Source of the DNA: Solitalea canadensis DSM 3403
GTDB lineage: Bacteria; Bacteroidota; Bacteroidia; Sphingobacteriales; Sphingobacteriaceae
Assembly (NCBI RefSeq): GCF_000242635.2
Contig: NC_017770.1
Coordinates: forward strand, 4,414,669 to 4,478,668
Direction: 5' to 3'
Length of the DNA: 64,000 nucleotides
In this document: positions 9,166 through 19,400 of the stretch, piece by piece
How positions within the stretch are numbered: the stretch's first letter is position 1
How the letters are laid out: every line of letters starts with the position of its first letter
Notes under the pieces: generated by a model
Seen by the model: only the letters and a program-made list of their open reading frames with translations
Told to the model about the DNA's origin: nothing
Database searches by the model: none
Translations under genes and position numbers: made by a program

Positions 9166-9828
9166 CTATCCCCTTGCTAAAGCAAGGATATCCTTTACCT
9201 CAATAATGTTTTTGTTGTACCCTTTAGCAGCCGCGTTGATCATTGCTAATCCTAATTCCTTTAATGAAGAACCTCCATTCGGGAACAGTAATTTAATAAT
9301 GGGATAAAGCCATCCAAAGTATTTATAATAAGGAAGTGTGTTTTTCAGACCAACAGTAGGCTTAAGAATTCCCGGACGAAATGCATACACACTTTTGAAA
9401 GGCATTTTCATCAGATCGCTTTCTGTTTTTCCTTTTACTCTTGCCCAACCCATTCTTCCCTTTTCGGAACTGTCTGTGCCGGCTCCTGAGATATAGCAGA
9501 AGGTCATCTCCGGGTTGTTGTCCCATAGGATTTTCGCAAACTTCATCGTTAACACATAGGTGAGTTGATAGTATTCTTCAGCGCTGATTCCTACAGACGA
9601 AACACCCAGACAAAAGAAACAAGTGTTATATCCTCTTAATTGATCTTCAATAACCGATAAGTCATAAAAATCCTGATGAATAATCTCCTTTAGCTTAGGA
9701 TGAGTAACTCCAGAGGGCTTACGATTGATAATAAGCACTTGCTCGACCGACTCATGTTGAAGACATTCATGAAGAACACCCTCTCCTACCATTCCGGTTG
9801 CTCCTGTTAGAATTGCACTGATTTTCAT
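9166..9828 (-). CDS. NAD(P)-binding atypical short-chain dehydrogenase
   Basis: The 220-residue protein opens with a Rossmann nucleotide-binding motif, TGATGMVGEG (about residues 8-17), and has the fold order of atypical SDR or HTATIP2-like proteins. The YISGAGTDSSEKGR stretch is typical, but at the usual YxxxK position it reads GWARVKGKTE, with Trp in place of the catalytic Tyr, so it may bind NAD(P) without normal dehydrogenase chemistry. It converges on the DUF2007 gene with 1 base between stops. The substrate is unknown. Confidence 0.75.
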   Translation of the reverse strand: MKISAILTGATGMVGEGVLHECLQHESVEQVLIINRKPSGVTHPKLKEIIHQDFYDLSVIEDQLRGYNTCFFCLGVSSVGISAEEYYQLTYVLTMKFAKILWDNNPEMTFCYISGAGTDSSEKGRMGWARVKGKTESDLMKMPFKSVYAFRPGILKPTVGLKNTLPYYKYFGWLYPIIKLLFPNGGSSLKELGLAMINAAAKGYNKNIIEVKDILALARG

Positions 9829-9915
9829 GGCCCAATTTTTCTGTAGTCAGTAATAATCCTTATTAATATTACGAGTGTCATGAAGTACTTCATAACACCC
9901 GTAACATAGTTCAAA

Positions 9916-11733
9916 TTACAAATTAAGTGTTTGATCTTTTGGATACTTAACGCTGTAACTCATGGTAAACTCACGTGTTTCTCCTGGCTTAAGATCAAAC
10001 TCCCAAGTTAAGGTTCCAACCTCGGCATTTACATGCGCTTTAGCTGACTCCAATAATTCAACTTCTATTTCTTTTTGAGTTGATAATGGATACTGATCTT
10101 TAAGAATCATTTTCACAGCAGAATTCTTGGTATTTTTTACTGTCAATTTGTAGGTGAAAACTTGTTTCTTTTCACTTCCGATTAACTTCGTACTGCTGTA
10201 GTCTTGCATTTTTTCGCGCTTAACAATCACCCGTTTATCATTACCCAACGTTAGGTTTAATGTTTTTTGTGTTGAGAACGGATCAATGTAAGATTTACCT
10301 ACATAAGTTCCTTCAAATGTTATATTAGCTTCTCCCGGTAAAAGGTTCAGTTTTTCCCAATCGTTTACAGTTGCGAGCAAATAGGTGGTTTTATCCATTT
10401 TTGGAGCACTGTAAAACTTGTACTCAGCAGGAAGATCGTAGTTCTTCAATGTCACAATTTGCTCATTTCCTGAACCCAAAACCTCATAAGGCAAATCAAT
10501 GTTGTACGTAACATCAATTGGATTTTCATTTTCAGATACAAAATCCGTTGCCTCCTTAAGCGTTATTACCACAACACCATTTGAAGCGCGACTTCCATAC
10601 ACTGACGTAGCTGATGCATCCTTTAAAATGTTAATATCCTTAATTGAATTAGGATCTATAGATGTGGCGTCATCCCCGCTCATCTCCTGTCCATTTACAA
10701 TGTACAGTGGGGTTAAATTCTGTTTCTTTACAGTACCATAACCTGTAACCACTACTTCACTGAGCTGTTTAGATTCTTGCATTACAGGAGCAGGAGCATA
10801 AGACAAAGAGTTCTGTGTGGCTACTCCAGGAACCTTTCCTTTTAGTGCTTTATCAAAACCTCGATTATAAACATATTCTAAAAACCATGATTGAAATATC
10901 GGAGCCATTTTTCCGTTTCCAGGAGTTGAAGTAGAAAGAGTTAGTTTTACCTTTTTCCAATCTAATCCTGTGGTTTGAACAAACTTAGCTTTGTACGTTA
11001 GTTTGATCGGTTTATCTGCCGATGATGCTTGCAAGTCATAATAAGGCACCCAATAAGCGGCATTAGTATAATAAGAAACTGTAAAGTCATAAATTCCGGC
11101 TAATGGGCTGCTTAATTGGAGCTTTAACCGACCAAAAGCCTTGTCGTTTTTGCGTGATTCCTCTTCTATTTGCAAATTCAAACGGCCGATCGATTCATTG
11201 ATCTTTTCAAGCTTGGTATTATAAACACTCTTTTCATTTTCCAACTCAGTTGACTTAGCCTTATAATAATCCATCATCTTCATTAACTCTGCTACGCTCA
11301 AACCATTTTGAGTTCCACCAATGTTTTTGTTAGCTTTTAAGAGGCTTAAGAGTTCATCGTTCGTTTTTAACGCTACCTGAATTCTGATCTGCTCTTTTCC
11401 ATAGAAATCAACGGAATCTTGCAACTTTTTAACAGCAGGAGTTGGGGTTCCAGGCGTTAAATAATCGGTAGAGAAAGCAGAGGACATAACCGTTACTCCA
11501 CCAGAACATTTGATCTGTAAACTGTTTACATCTATACTTGAACTAAGGCCTTCGATCCATAATTCGTTATTGCCTTTGGTTAATGTAGCCTTTGCGGTAT
11601 GTGTTACTTCAGCCCCAACACGTAAAATCATGGCCGATTCTAGCTTAGCATTAACTGTATTTTTTCCGTCGTTGGCAAGGGATTGTGTACACCACAGAGC
11701 AGTACACGCTATTAACAGGGGTTTAATTTTCAT
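9916..11733 (-). CDS. DUF4139 (MuiA-like) protein with inserted SusC-type plug segment
   Basis: This is a secreted 605-residue protein: signal peptide at 1-20, a DUF4140-like N-terminal domain (about 30-130), a coiled coil (about 150-205), then the DUF4139 beta-rich region ending in the GETREFTMSYSVKYP tail. Inside DUF4139, residues about 293-394 carry pieces typical of SusC plug domains: KGKVPGV, VVVTGYGTVKKQ, PLYIVNGQ, and LKDASATSVYGSRASNGVVVIT. The order is not that of SusC, where the GKVAGV-type motif follows the GYG motif. No barrel follows, so it is not a transporter. The plug part may mediate envelope protein contacts. Confidence 0.85.
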   Translation of the reverse strand: MKIKPLLIACTALWCTQSLANDGKNTVNAKLESAMILRVGAEVTHTAKATLTKGNNELWIEGLSSSIDVNSLQIKCSGGVTVMSSAFSTDYLTPGTPTPAVKKLQDSVDFYGKEQIRIQVALKTNDELLSLLKANKNIGGTQNGLSVAELMKMMDYYKAKSTELENEKSVYNTKLEKINESIGRLNLQIEEESRKNDKAFGRLKLQLSSPLAGIYDFTVSYYTNAAYWVPYYDLQASSADKPIKLTYKAKFVQTTGLDWKKVKLTLSTSTPGNGKMAPIFQSWFLEYVYNRGFDKALKGKVPGVATQNSLSYAPAPVMQESKQLSEVVVTGYGTVKKQNLTPLYIVNGQEMSGDDATSIDPNSIKDINILKDASATSVYGSRASNGVVVITLKEATDFVSENENPIDVTYNIDLPYEVLGSGNEQIVTLKNYDLPAEYKFYSAPKMDKTTYLLATVNDWEKLNLLPGEANITFEGTYVGKSYIDPFSTQKTLNLTLGNDKRVIVKREKMQDYSSTKLIGSEKKQVFTYKLTVKNTKNSAVKMILKDQYPLSTQKEIEVELLESAKAHVNAEVGTLTWEFDLKPGETREFTMSYSVKYPKDQTLNL

Positions 11734-11850
11734 CGTGAATTTTCATTGTTTATGTATTGATGCAGATGTTAGCAATATTCCATAATCCATCATAACGAAT
11801 AAAATATGCTCACATTGCAAATATTATAAACAAAAAGCGACGAAACCTAA

Positions 11851-12303
11851 CTATAGATCAAACCTATTAACTTTTTTACCATTCTCCAGTACTTCAACTG
11901 AAGCTACATTCTTTTTATTAACTGCAATCAGAATGGCTGGTTTCATGCTATAGCTTAAGTTTTTTCCAGTTGATTGTATTTTATAGAAAACTTTGGCTGT
12001 TTTATTTTCGTACTCAACCGCATCAATAACTATTTGTCGTTCTTCAGTTCCGGCTGGCAATGCTATCCCAACAGCAAATTCTTTTGAAAAATCAGGCGAT
12101 TTTAATTTTGTTCCCATTGTTGCTGCCGGATGGAACGCTGTTGCCATCGATGCAGAATCGATAAAAAATAGTTGTACGGCTGTATTTTCCTTTACCATAT
12201 CATTTCCAGGAAAAAACCCCTTGATTTCCCTGTACTTCATTTGAGAAACGGTGGAACATGCTGCTACTCCCAGTGTAAAAGTAAGTAGGTGTAAGTTTTT
12301 CAT
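11851..12303 (-). CDS. Putative lipoprotein, unknown function
   Basis: The 150-residue product starts with a lipoprotein signal peptide whose lipobox is GVAAC at about residues 12-16. The rest is a small mixed fold with no catalytic motif that I recognise. It lies between the DUF4139 gene (same strand, 117 bases downstream) and the divergent SNF2 helicase. It may share a transcript with the DUF4139 gene, but the gap is long enough for a separate promoter. Confidence 0.65.
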   Translation of the reverse strand: MKNLHLLTFTLGVAACSTVSQMKYREIKGFFPGNDMVKENTAVQLFFIDSASMATAFHPAATMGTKLKSPDFSKEFAVGIALPAGTEERQIVIDAVEYENKTAKVFYKIQSTGKNLSYSMKPAILIAVNKKNVASVEVLENGKKVNRFDL

Positions 12304-12427
12304 CAGATTATTTTTTTGTTAAAATAGTGCATTTTTTAACTCATCTCTATCTCTTTTTAGATTTAATTGTTACTTTTAAAATTTTGTCGATGAGCACACG
12401 CTGCACTATTTTGAAAAAGGGAACACT

Positions 12428-15301
12428 ATGTTAAGAGTTGACAGCAACAAGCCTTCCAAAATCGTTTATTCGCTACTTCAGCACGAATTTCTTGGTTTTT
12501 TGTTCGAGCCGCACGCCGTTCAAATGAACCGGGAATACACCTATTCGCTTGTTCACAAACGCTTATTCTCGCATACTGCTTCTGAGTTTTCGCGATACCT
12601 TGATGAAACTGACATAAAACTCATTGCCCTTTTGGAGCAAATCGAGCAGGAAAATATCATCAAACGGTTTCACAAACAACCGATCCGTCCACGTGAGTTT
12701 TTTACCAAATTTTGGAATGATGCGCTAAAGGCAAAGGTGCAGCCTTTTATCGATAGTGTTATTGGTGAGGCTATCGAACTGATGCGCGATAAGGCTGTTT
12801 TTGAAATGGGTAAAGAAGGTAATCCGACTTGGTTACCCGTAATTATTGCTGACCAAAAAGCTTCTGTACTTTTCCATTTCAGAAGAAACGAAGAGTCAAC
12901 ACGGTATTTTCCAACGATAAAATACGGCGACAAGCGTATCGAATTTATGTTCAAGGATGCGCAGATCATTTGTAATCAACCCGCTTGGTTACTATTGAAT
13001 GAAACGCTTTACAATTTCGAGGGCGACCTGGAAGGGAAAAAGCTAATTCCCTTCTTAAATAAACGATACATTGAGATCCCAAAAACTTCGGAGAAAACCT
13101 ATTTCGAAAAGTTTGTTGCCCCACTAATAGAAAAACATAATGTTTACGCAGAAGGCTTTGATATCATTACTGAAAAATACGAAGCCTCACCGGTGCTAAA
13201 GATCAACCAGAAAAAAGAACGTCCTTGTCTTGATCTTCAGTTCAGGTACGGAAAATATAAGTTTGCATATAATGAACATTCGACAGTTTCGGTTACTGTT
13301 GAAAAGAAAGATGACAATTACATTTTTCACCGGGTAAAACGCTCAGCAAGCTGGGAACAGAAAAAGGCAAATGAGATTCTGAGTTTAGGTTTAATACTCG
13401 AAACACCTAATCATTTCTTGTTGCCAAAACACGCTGATGAGGAGGACGAGTTCTCTCTGCACGACTGGCTTAACGATCATTTTGATGTATTGGAAGAAAA
13501 GAACTTCGCAATTGATCAGTCACATGGCGAAAAGAAATACGTTTTCGGGAAATCATCCATCAACCTTACATTCAAAGAAAACAACGACTGGTTTGATATT
13601 CATGCCATTGTTAGGTTTGGAGCGTATGAAATTCCATTTATCGACCTTAAAGGCCATATTCTTGCCCGTAAAAGAGAATTTCAGTTACCTAATGGCGAAA
13701 TTGCTGTAATTCCTGAAAGTTGGTTTAATACGTACGGCAATCTATTTGCTTTTGCAGAAGGAGCTAAACACCTGAAGCTTAAAAAGCATCATGTGGGTTT
13801 AATTCAGGAGTATGCCAATTCAGAATTAGCCGAGGTTACCATGGACCGCAAACTTCAGCGACTGGAGCATTTTGAAGAAATTGCCGATACCCCAACGCCT
13901 GTTCACTTTAAAGGAGAACTTCGGCCTTACCAAAAGGCCGGTTTTAACTGGTTTAACTTTTTAAGCAGTTATAATTTAGGTGGATGTTTAGCCGATGATA
14001 TGGGTTTAGGTAAAACCGTGCAAACGCTTGCATTACTTCAGAAGATAAAAGAACAAAGCGAAACTCAACTTACCTCCTTATTAGTTGTCCCTACTTCGCT
14101 AATTGACAATTGGATTGCTGAGTCCAAGAAATTTACACCAAAACTTAAAATACACGTTTTTACAGGTGCGGCCCGTGAAAAGGACCCTGAACTATTTATA
14201 AAATACGATCTGATCATTACCACCTATGGTATTGTCAGGATAGATCATGAATTGCTTCAGAAATTCTACTTCAATTATATTATTCTGGATGAAAGCCAGA
14301 ATATAAAAAACCCGCATAGCAAGAGCGCCAAAGCAGTTAAAGCGTTAAAATCAAAATACAAACTAATTCTTACCGGAACCCCGATTGAAAACACCGTTGC
14401 CGACTTGTGGACACAACTTTCATTTGTAAATCCGGGATTATTGGGAACCCATACTTATTTTCAGAATGAGTTTATCATTCCAATAGAGAAGAAGCAGGAT
14501 GAAGATAAGCTTCGCCGTCTTCAGGCATTGATAAAACCATTTATACTTCGACGAACCAAAGACCAGGTTGCTAAAGAACTACCGCCAAAAACGGAGCAGA
14601 TTTTCTATTGCAACATGAGCGAAGAGCAGGAGAAAGTGTATGAAGAAACCAAATCGTTTTACCGGAACGAGTTACTGCGTTTAATTTCCGAGAGTGGGGT
14701 TGCTAAGTCGCAAATACCCGTTTTACAAGGATTAACTCGTTTACGCCAAATCGCGAACCACCCTAAAATGGTGGATGAATCCTATAAATTTGATTCATGG
14801 AAATTTTCTTTGGTGGTGGAATTACTGCAAAACACCTTGGTAAAGGGCCATAAAGTGCTGGTTTTCTCTCAGTTTGTAAAACATTTGCAATTACTAAGAA
14901 ACGAGCTCGACCACCTGAATATCCGTTATGCTTACTTAGATGGCGCCACACAAAACCGAAGTGCCAATATTAAGGAGTTTAAGGAGAATGATGATGTTCA
15001 GCTTTTCCTTATCTCCATTAAAGCAGGAGGAACAGGTCTTAACTTAACAGAAGCGGATTATGTTTTCTTGTTAGATCCGTGGTGGAATCCGGCAGTTGAG
15101 CAGCAGGCAGTAGACCGTGCACATCGTATCGGACAGAAGAAAAACGTGTTCATTTATAAATTTATCACCAAGAACTCAGTAGAGGAGAAAATCCTTAACC
15201 TGCAAAAGCGTAAACGTTCGCTTTCAAACTCGCTGATCACAGTTGAAGATTCCTTTGAAAAGTCTCTTACAGCTGAAGATATTAAAGCTTTACTTGAATA
15301 A
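12428..15301 (+). CDS. SNF2-family DEAD/DEAH-box helicase
   Basis: The 957-residue protein is a Swi2/Snf2-type ATPase that moves along double-stranded DNA or remodels protein-DNA complexes. The N-terminal about 480 residues are a long family-specific region. The ATPase core has Walker A in DDMGLGKT near residue 525, the DESQ form of the DEAH box near 620, and LTGTPIEN as motif III. The second RecA lobe contains VFSQFVKHL and ends with the motif VI stretch QAVDRAHRIGQ near residue 892. It is followed after 27 bases by a small YccF gene. Its cellular role in Bacteroidota is not settled, possibly recombination or transcription restart. Confidence 0.93.
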   Translation: MLRVDSNKPSKIVYSLLQHEFLGFLFEPHAVQMNREYTYSLVHKRLFSHTASEFSRYLDETDIKLIALLEQIEQENIIKRFHKQPIRPREFFTKFWNDALKAKVQPFIDSVIGEAIELMRDKAVFEMGKEGNPTWLPVIIADQKASVLFHFRRNEESTRYFPTIKYGDKRIEFMFKDAQIICNQPAWLLLNETLYNFEGDLEGKKLIPFLNKRYIEIPKTSEKTYFEKFVAPLIEKHNVYAEGFDIITEKYEASPVLKINQKKERPCLDLQFRYGKYKFAYNEHSTVSVTVEKKDDNYIFHRVKRSASWEQKKANEILSLGLILETPNHFLLPKHADEEDEFSLHDWLNDHFDVLEEKNFAIDQSHGEKKYVFGKSSINLTFKENNDWFDIHAIVRFGAYEIPFIDLKGHILARKREFQLPNGEIAVIPESWFNTYGNLFAFAEGAKHLKLKKHHVGLIQEYANSELAEVTMDRKLQRLEHFEEIADTPTPVHFKGELRPYQKAGFNWFNFLSSYNLGGCLADDMGLGKTVQTLALLQKIKEQSETQLTSLLVVPTSLIDNWIAESKKFTPKLKIHVFTGAAREKDPELFIKYDLIITTYGIVRIDHELLQKFYFNYIILDESQNIKNPHSKSAKAVKALKSKYKLILTGTPIENTVADLWTQLSFVNPGLLGTHTYFQNEFIIPIEKKQDEDKLRRLQALIKPFILRRTKDQVAKELPPKTEQIFYCNMSEEQEKVYEETKSFYRNELLRLISESGVAKSQIPVLQGLTRLRQIANHPKMVDESYKFDSWKFSLVVELLQNTLVKGHKVLVFSQFVKHLQLLRNELDHLNIRYAYLDGATQNRSANIKEFKENDDVQLFLISIKAGGTGLNLTEADYVFLLDPWWNPAVEQQAVDRAHRIGQKKNVFIYKFITKNSVEEKILNLQKRKRSLSNSLITVEDSFEKSLTAEDIKALLE

Positions 15302-15328
15302 GAGTTAACTATCAAGCTAAAACAGCTA

Positions 15329-15697
15329 ATGAATTTTATAGGAAACATCATTTGGTTAATTTTCGGTGGCATTGCCATCTTTATTGAATACCTGGTATCA
15401 GGTTTTGTTATGTGCTGTACCATTATCGGTATTCCCTGGGGATTACAGTGTTTTAAACTGGCGTTCCTTGCTTTACTTCCTTTTGGCAAACAGATTAATG
15501 TTACGGCTGGCAATCCCGGTTGTTTGTCTACCCTTATGAATATCATCTGGTTTTTCATCGGAGGAATTTGGATTGCGTTAACACACTTGCTTTTCGGGAT
15601 ACTATTAGCCATAACGATCATTGGGTTGCCTTTTGCAAAACAGCATTTCAAACTGATGAGTTTGGCATTAACTCCATTCGGGCGAGAGGTTGTATGA
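15329..15697 (+). CDS. yccF: YccF-domain inner membrane protein
   Basis: The 122-residue protein has the internal duplication of the YccF family: two copies of a hydrophobic stretch followed by a TIIGIPWGLQCFKLA or TIIGLPFAKQHFKLM segment and a PFG turn. This gives about four membrane spans. Function is not known in the family. It lies 27 bases downstream of the SNF2 gene and ends in TGA, one of the genes here that shows TGA is used as a stop. Confidence 0.85.
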   Translation: MNFIGNIIWLIFGGIAIFIEYLVSGFVMCCTIIGIPWGLQCFKLAFLALLPFGKQINVTAGNPGCLSTLMNIIWFFIGGIWIALTHLLFGILLAITIIGLPFAKQHFKLMSLALTPFGREVV

Positions 15698-15733
15698 GGA
15701 TTTTAGAACTCACCTCCAATTCTTTCATACGTG

Positions 15734-15806
15734 TGTCATGCTGAGGCACGAAGTCTGTTTCTTTTAAGCACTATAACTACCAGATCCTTCCTGCGTCAGG
15801 ATGACA
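15734..15806. repeat. Palindromic intergenic element, family A copy 2
   Basis: The copy begins TGTCATGCTGAGGCACGAAG and ends CGTCAGGATGACA, matching the arms of the element at 2989 with several changes in the left arm. It lies 36 bases after the yccF stop and could act as a hairpin at the end of that transcript. Confidence 0.8.
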
Positions 15807-15912
15807 AGTTTATGTTAGTTCTTCAATCTTTTTAAGCCCAAAGGCAAGAACCTAAATCATTTCTTTTCTCAATTCCTTTTTATAACTTACCTGAAATCAA
15901 AAATATACACTT

Positions 15913-16251
15913 ATGAATTTAATTATCCGCCTTATTATTACGGCTGCTGTTGCATTCGGTCTATCTTACATTTTACCCGGAATTCATATTGATACATTTG
16001 GCACTGCATTAATTGTTGCTGTTGTTTTGGGACTTCTTAACATTATTATTAAGCCCATTTTGGTAATTCTTACATTGCCGGTAACAATCATCACTCTTGG
16101 ATTATTCCTTTTTGTGATTAATGCATTGATAATAATATGGGGAGCAAAACTGATTGATGGATTTAGTGTAGATGGATTTTGGTGGGCATTGATATTCAGT
16201 TTCTTGTTATCGCTGGTTACTTCAATCATTAGCGGCGGCGAAAAATCATAA
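15913..16251 (+). CDS. YvlD / phage-holin-family-4 type membrane protein
   Basis: The 112-residue, very hydrophobic product has four predicted spans and the family pattern of LPGIHIDTFGTALIVAVVLGLLN followed by IIKPILVILTLPVTIITLG and a C-terminal WWALIFSFLLS segment. These proteins are annotated as phage holin family IV or YvlD, but they are common chromosomal genes and nothing phage-like surrounds this one. The role is unknown, possibly envelope stress tolerance. Confidence 0.8.
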   Translation: MNLIIRLIITAAVAFGLSYILPGIHIDTFGTALIVAVVLGLLNIIIKPILVILTLPVTIITLGLFLFVINALIIIWGAKLIDGFSVDGFWWALIFSFLLSLVTSIISGGEKS

Positions 16252-16423
16252 CTTATTAAACTAATCAACTCAAATTGCTAGTTCAATAAGTTGTCCGGAA
16301 TGACGCAGCTACTAGGTTAAGTCCTTAGAAAGAATTCATTGCCTTACTAAATGATATTACTACCCGCTCTTTTGCTCGATAGAGTACTCGCTGGCTAACC
16401 AGGTTAATTATAATAATATAAGA

Positions 16424-16447
16424 AAAGGAGGTCGATTGACCTCCTTT
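16424..16447. terminator. Bidirectional intrinsic terminator
   Basis: A perfect 10-bp stem, AAAGGAGGTC / GACCTCCTTT, encloses a 4-base loop between converging genes. T-rich sequence follows on the minus strand (TTTTCTTA), so it probably ends the protease transcript and possibly also the plus-strand one. Confidence 0.85.
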
Positions 16448-16468
16448 CTCATTTATGTTTGATCGCTA

Positions 16469-19400
16469 TTATTTTTGGGCTTTTAACGTTCCTTTTAAAA
16501 GTTCCTCAACAGCCTTTTCCAACTGCTGATCTTTTCCGGTATCTAAAACCGACGGATCATTTGCTACTTTAACATCCGGTTCAAGTTGATTGTTTTCCAA
16601 ATATTTGCCATTCATATCCAGCATACCTACCTGAGGAATCCCGAATACTAACGTTGGATCAATCTGAGTTTCCCACCAAACGGCAGTACCAGTTCCCGGA
16701 ACAGGCATCCCTATCAGCTTTCCAATACCGTTTGCACGATAAGAATAAGGGAACATGTGAGCATCCGAGTAGTTACCCTCTCCCATTAATACCACCGAAG
16801 GTTTTGTCCATTTGCGGAAAGGCTCTTGTCCACGGTGTTTTTCGCGAGGATAAATATCAATGTACTTCTTGCCGCTCAATAAAGTAACTAGATCGTCGTG
16901 CAGCCAGCCTCCACCATTAAAACGTGTATCCACGATCAATGATTCTTTCTGGCTATTTTTACCTAATACATCTTCGTAAACCGTCCGGAAACTCTCATCG
17001 TTCATTCCGCGAACGTGTACGTAACCCACTTTTCCACCGGAAAGCTTTTCTACTTCTTTGCGACGATTTTCCACCCAACGGGTGTATAACAATTCATTCT
17101 GTTCTCCCAATGAAAGTGGTTTAATACTTTCTTCCCAACGAGCTCCGTTTGATGGATCATAGAAGGAAATCAGCGTTAATTTACCCGCTTTTCGATTCAA
17201 CAATTTGTTATAATCATCATTAGCTGTTATGGCTTCTCCATCGATCTTCTCAATAATTGCTCCGGCTTTAACTTTTGATTTAGCTGTATTAAAAGGTCCT
17301 TTCAATAACACTTCAGAAACTTTTAAGCCGTTCCCTGTAAAGGATTCATCATACAATAAACCCAATACAGCAGTTTTATCTCCACCATCAGCTTGAGGAA
17401 AATAACGACAACCAGTATGTGAGGCGTTCAACTCTCCCAACATTTCACTCATCATTTCTGAGAAGTCGTAGTTATTGTTGATGTAAGGAAGGAAACGACC
17501 ATATTCTTTACCATAATAATCCCAATCAACATTATGTAAGTTGGTTACATAGAACTTCTCTTTTACCTGGCGCCATGCATGGTTGAAAATATATGAACGT
17601 TCTTCATAAGCATTCAACATCATTTCTCCGTTAATTCCAACAGGAGTTGTTTTACCACTTTCGGCATCTACTTTAGTAATACGGCCATTAGAAACTACAA
17701 ATAATGATTTCCCATCATTGGTAATTTCAATTCCGGCTGGACCACCATCTAATTTGGCCAATACTTTAGTGTCTTTTGTACGTGGTTCTGTAACCCATAG
17801 ATCATATCCTTTTTCAAAACGCGATAAGTAATACAATTTTTCGCCGTCAGGAGACATAACTGCATCCGAAAGATTAGATGAATTAATTGTTAAACGTAAA
17901 CGACGATCTTCAATACCATCCAGCTCAATTTTTATCGATTTGTCTTCTGGCTTAACCGATTTATCATCTGTCTTTTTATCCTTCGAAGTAGCATCCTCTT
18001 TTTTTGCATCTTTCTTCTCTTTGTCTTCCTGCTCCTTAACTAAAGTAAAATCGCTCTTATTCAACTTAAAGCGATCAAATGCTTCTTGTGTAAAGAATAG
18101 ACCGTAAATATCAGACTGAGCGCCCCAGCTTGCATGATTTTTCATTCCGTCTCTATCAGCAAAATAAATCATCATTTTCCCGCCCATCATCCATCTTGGC
18201 GATCCTTCATTATAGCCGCTTGGTGTCAGGTTCACAATCTTCTGTTTTCCGTCTGCAGAAATCAACGCCACATCACTATTAAAATATTGATTGGGTTGAT
18301 TGTAACTTGCCAATATCCATTTACTGTCTGGAGACCATGTATAATACTGGTCGCCATCTGAGTAAGAATAGTTGCTGTCGTCTGTTAATAAGGTTCTGAT
18401 TGATTTAGAAGCAAGATTCATTACACGAAGAACGGTGCGATCTTCAAGAAAAGCGACTTCTTTCCCATCTGGTGAAAATGCGGGTTGAAACTCGTCTTTC
18501 TCTTTGGTCGCAACAACAGGTTCTTCATTTAACAAGGTTGAAGAATAAAAATAAGCTTCATCTTTACGTTGAATAGACGTTTTATAAACATCCCATGAGC
18601 CATTTCTCTCGGCTGCAAACAATAGGGTTCTTCCATCCGGACTAAAACTTACTGACCGCTCCTGGGTTGGAGTATTTGTAATACGTTTGGTAACGCCTCC
18701 TTCAACAGAACTTACAAAAATTTCGCCACGAAAAACAAAAGCAATCTCTTTTCCATTTGGAGAAAGGGCCATTTCTGTTGCACCCGACGCTACTGGCAGC
18801 ACTTTTTCGGTATTGTTACGACCATCTGTCATGATGCGAACCAATAATTTCTGAGGCTGCCCTCCAGATTTCTGCGTATAAATCTCGCCATTGTAGGTAT
18901 AACACAGCTGATTATCGTTTGAAATCGTTAAGAAACGTACTGGATTCTTTTCAAAAGAAGTGATCATTGTGCTATTTCCTCCGGTTACCGGCATCTGATG
19001 CACATTTATCGTTCCGCTTTCTTCACTTAAATAAAAAACCTCGTCATTAGGGCCAAAAACCGGGTTGCGGTCTTCTCCAATAAATGAGGTTAGTTTATTA
19101 TACGATTTGGCTTCCGTATTATATACCCAAATGTCTTTTGTTACTGCAGAGGTATGGTGTTTTCTCCACTGATCTTCATAACCTTTATAATCCTGGTAAA
19201 CAATCTTTTTTCCGTCTTTACTGTAGCGAGCCAACTCCATCGAATTAGAGCTAACCATTGAAGTCTTCCCTCCTACTGCAGGAACCGCGTAAAGTTCAGG
19301 CATTCGACCATAAGGGAATTGAGCAGAAGTAAACATATCCTGTCGCACCGAACTGAAAAGAACGGTTTTATCATCAGCAGAGAAATCTGACGGTAGGTCA

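Noticed and set aside
15154-15651. 165-residue minus-strand frame across the SNF2 end and yccF
   Set aside because: It overlaps two well-supported plus-strand genes and the protein looks like reversed membrane codons.
15913-16251. Phage holin, suggesting a prophage
   Set aside because: This family is common on chromosomes and no other phage gene is present.
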